In this document: positions 13,595 through 13,860 of the stretch, piece by piece
How the letters are laid out: every line of letters begins with the position of its first letter
Numbering within the stretch: position 1 is the stretch's first letter
NCBI GenBank assembly: GCA_003542955.1
Contig: DPJP01000418.1
Span: 1 to 13,860, forward strand
Reading direction: 5' to 3'
Origin: Armatimonadota bacterium
Lineage (GTDB): Bacteria; Armatimonadota; Zipacnadia; Zipacnadales; UBA11051
Length of the DNA: 13,860 nt
Notes under the pieces: model-generated
The model's database searches: none
Told to the model about the DNA's origin: nothing
Seen by the model: only the letters and a program-made list of their open reading frames with translations
Made by a program: the position numbers and the translations under genes

Positions 13595-13860
13595 CTACGC
13601 AACCGCCGACCCGCCGTCGGCGAGTGTCTTCCGGAGGATCACTGTATCCACGGCATCGACATCGCAGCCGGCGTCAAGTGCCAGGCACGCGGCGATGCCG
13701 CCCGCTTCGCCCATCTGGTTGAGGTTCACCATCACCCGGATTGCCGCGAATGCGCCCTCGTCGGCATCCAGCATGCGCCCGCAGGCAAGGAGGTTGCCGG
13801 GAGCCCCCTGGGGCAGCAGGCAGCCGTATGGCGCCTGGTAGAAAGTTGGATTCTCCGCGG
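13595..13860 (-). CDS. FAD-dependent oxidoreductase, C-terminal fragment (runs off window)
   Basis: The last 88 codons of a minus-strand gene are present, ending with TAG at 13595-13597; the start is beyond the window. The readable part includes TFYQAPYGCLLPQGAPGNLL, then ACGRMLDADEGAFAAIRVM and NQMGEAGGIAACLAL. This is the typical C-terminal FAD-binding closure of the FAD_oxidored (PF12831-like) family, where G-R-x-(L/I)-D/S and the M-G-E-A-G/A-G-x-A-A motif hold the flavin. The substrate cannot be inferred. The gene would read toward the palindromic element and the NagB-like gene on the same strand. Confidence 0.8.
   Translation of the reverse strand, partial: AENPTFYQAPYGCLLPQGAPGNLLACGRMLDADEGAFAAIRVMVNLNQMGEAGGIAACLALDAGCDVDAVDTVILRKTLADGGSAVA

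Overview
The window is GC-rich, densely coded bacterial DNA. It has no phage, plasmid or IS transposase genes. Several families here (a DUF6785/DUF6784 membrane protein, an MtaA/CmuA-like uroporphyrinogen-decarboxylase relative, paired Amidohydrolase_2 proteins, a NagB variant with an altered substrate loop, and an FAD-dependent oxidoreductase C-terminus) are familiar from uncultured Armatimonadota, Planctomycetota, Lentisphaerota and similar phyla. That placement is inference from family recognition, not a phylogeny, and no species is claimed.

Layout: (1) 1-849 has no supported gene. It holds an octamer tandem repeat and the first copy of a complex palindromic element (about 319-690). (2) 850-2020 (+) encodes two overlapping paralogous small membrane proteins. 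(3) 8495-2026 (-) is a six-gene same-strand run: purN, an amidohydrolase with an intact metal site, a sister protein lacking all metal ligands, an RfbB-type dTDP-glucose 4,6-dehydratase, a UroD/MtaA-like protein and a large DUF6785/6784 membrane protein. (4) 8694-10258 (+) encodes two exported proteins, a helical unknown and a YbjN-like protein, followed by an intrinsic terminator. (5) On the minus strand, a consensus sigma70-type promoter drives tRNA-Pro(CGG), and a Dph6/DUF71-like ATP pyrophosphatase lies downstream. (6) 13141-11374 (-) is a NagB-like deaminase overlapping a GT2 glycosyltransferase by 8 bases. (7) 13142-13594 holds the second copy of the palindromic element. (8) 13595-13860 is the 3' end of an FAD-dependent oxidoreductase running off the window.

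The most unusual signal is not a gene. The two roughly 310-370 bp elements near the window ends are related to each other in inverted orientation, about 12.6 kb apart. Each has perfect 13-bp terminal inverted repeats, two internal hairpins and a conserved unpaired core. Stems differ in sequence between copies but still pair, including one compensatory base-pair swap. This looks like a dispersed structured repeat (MITE- or BIME-like) or a structured RNA/ssDNA element, and I do not recognise it as a named family.

The genes look like ordinary housekeeping (purN, tRNA), sugar-nucleotide and cell-surface work (rfbB-like, GT2, NagB-like) and a small-molecule catabolic or transport cassette whose substrate the sequence does not reveal.
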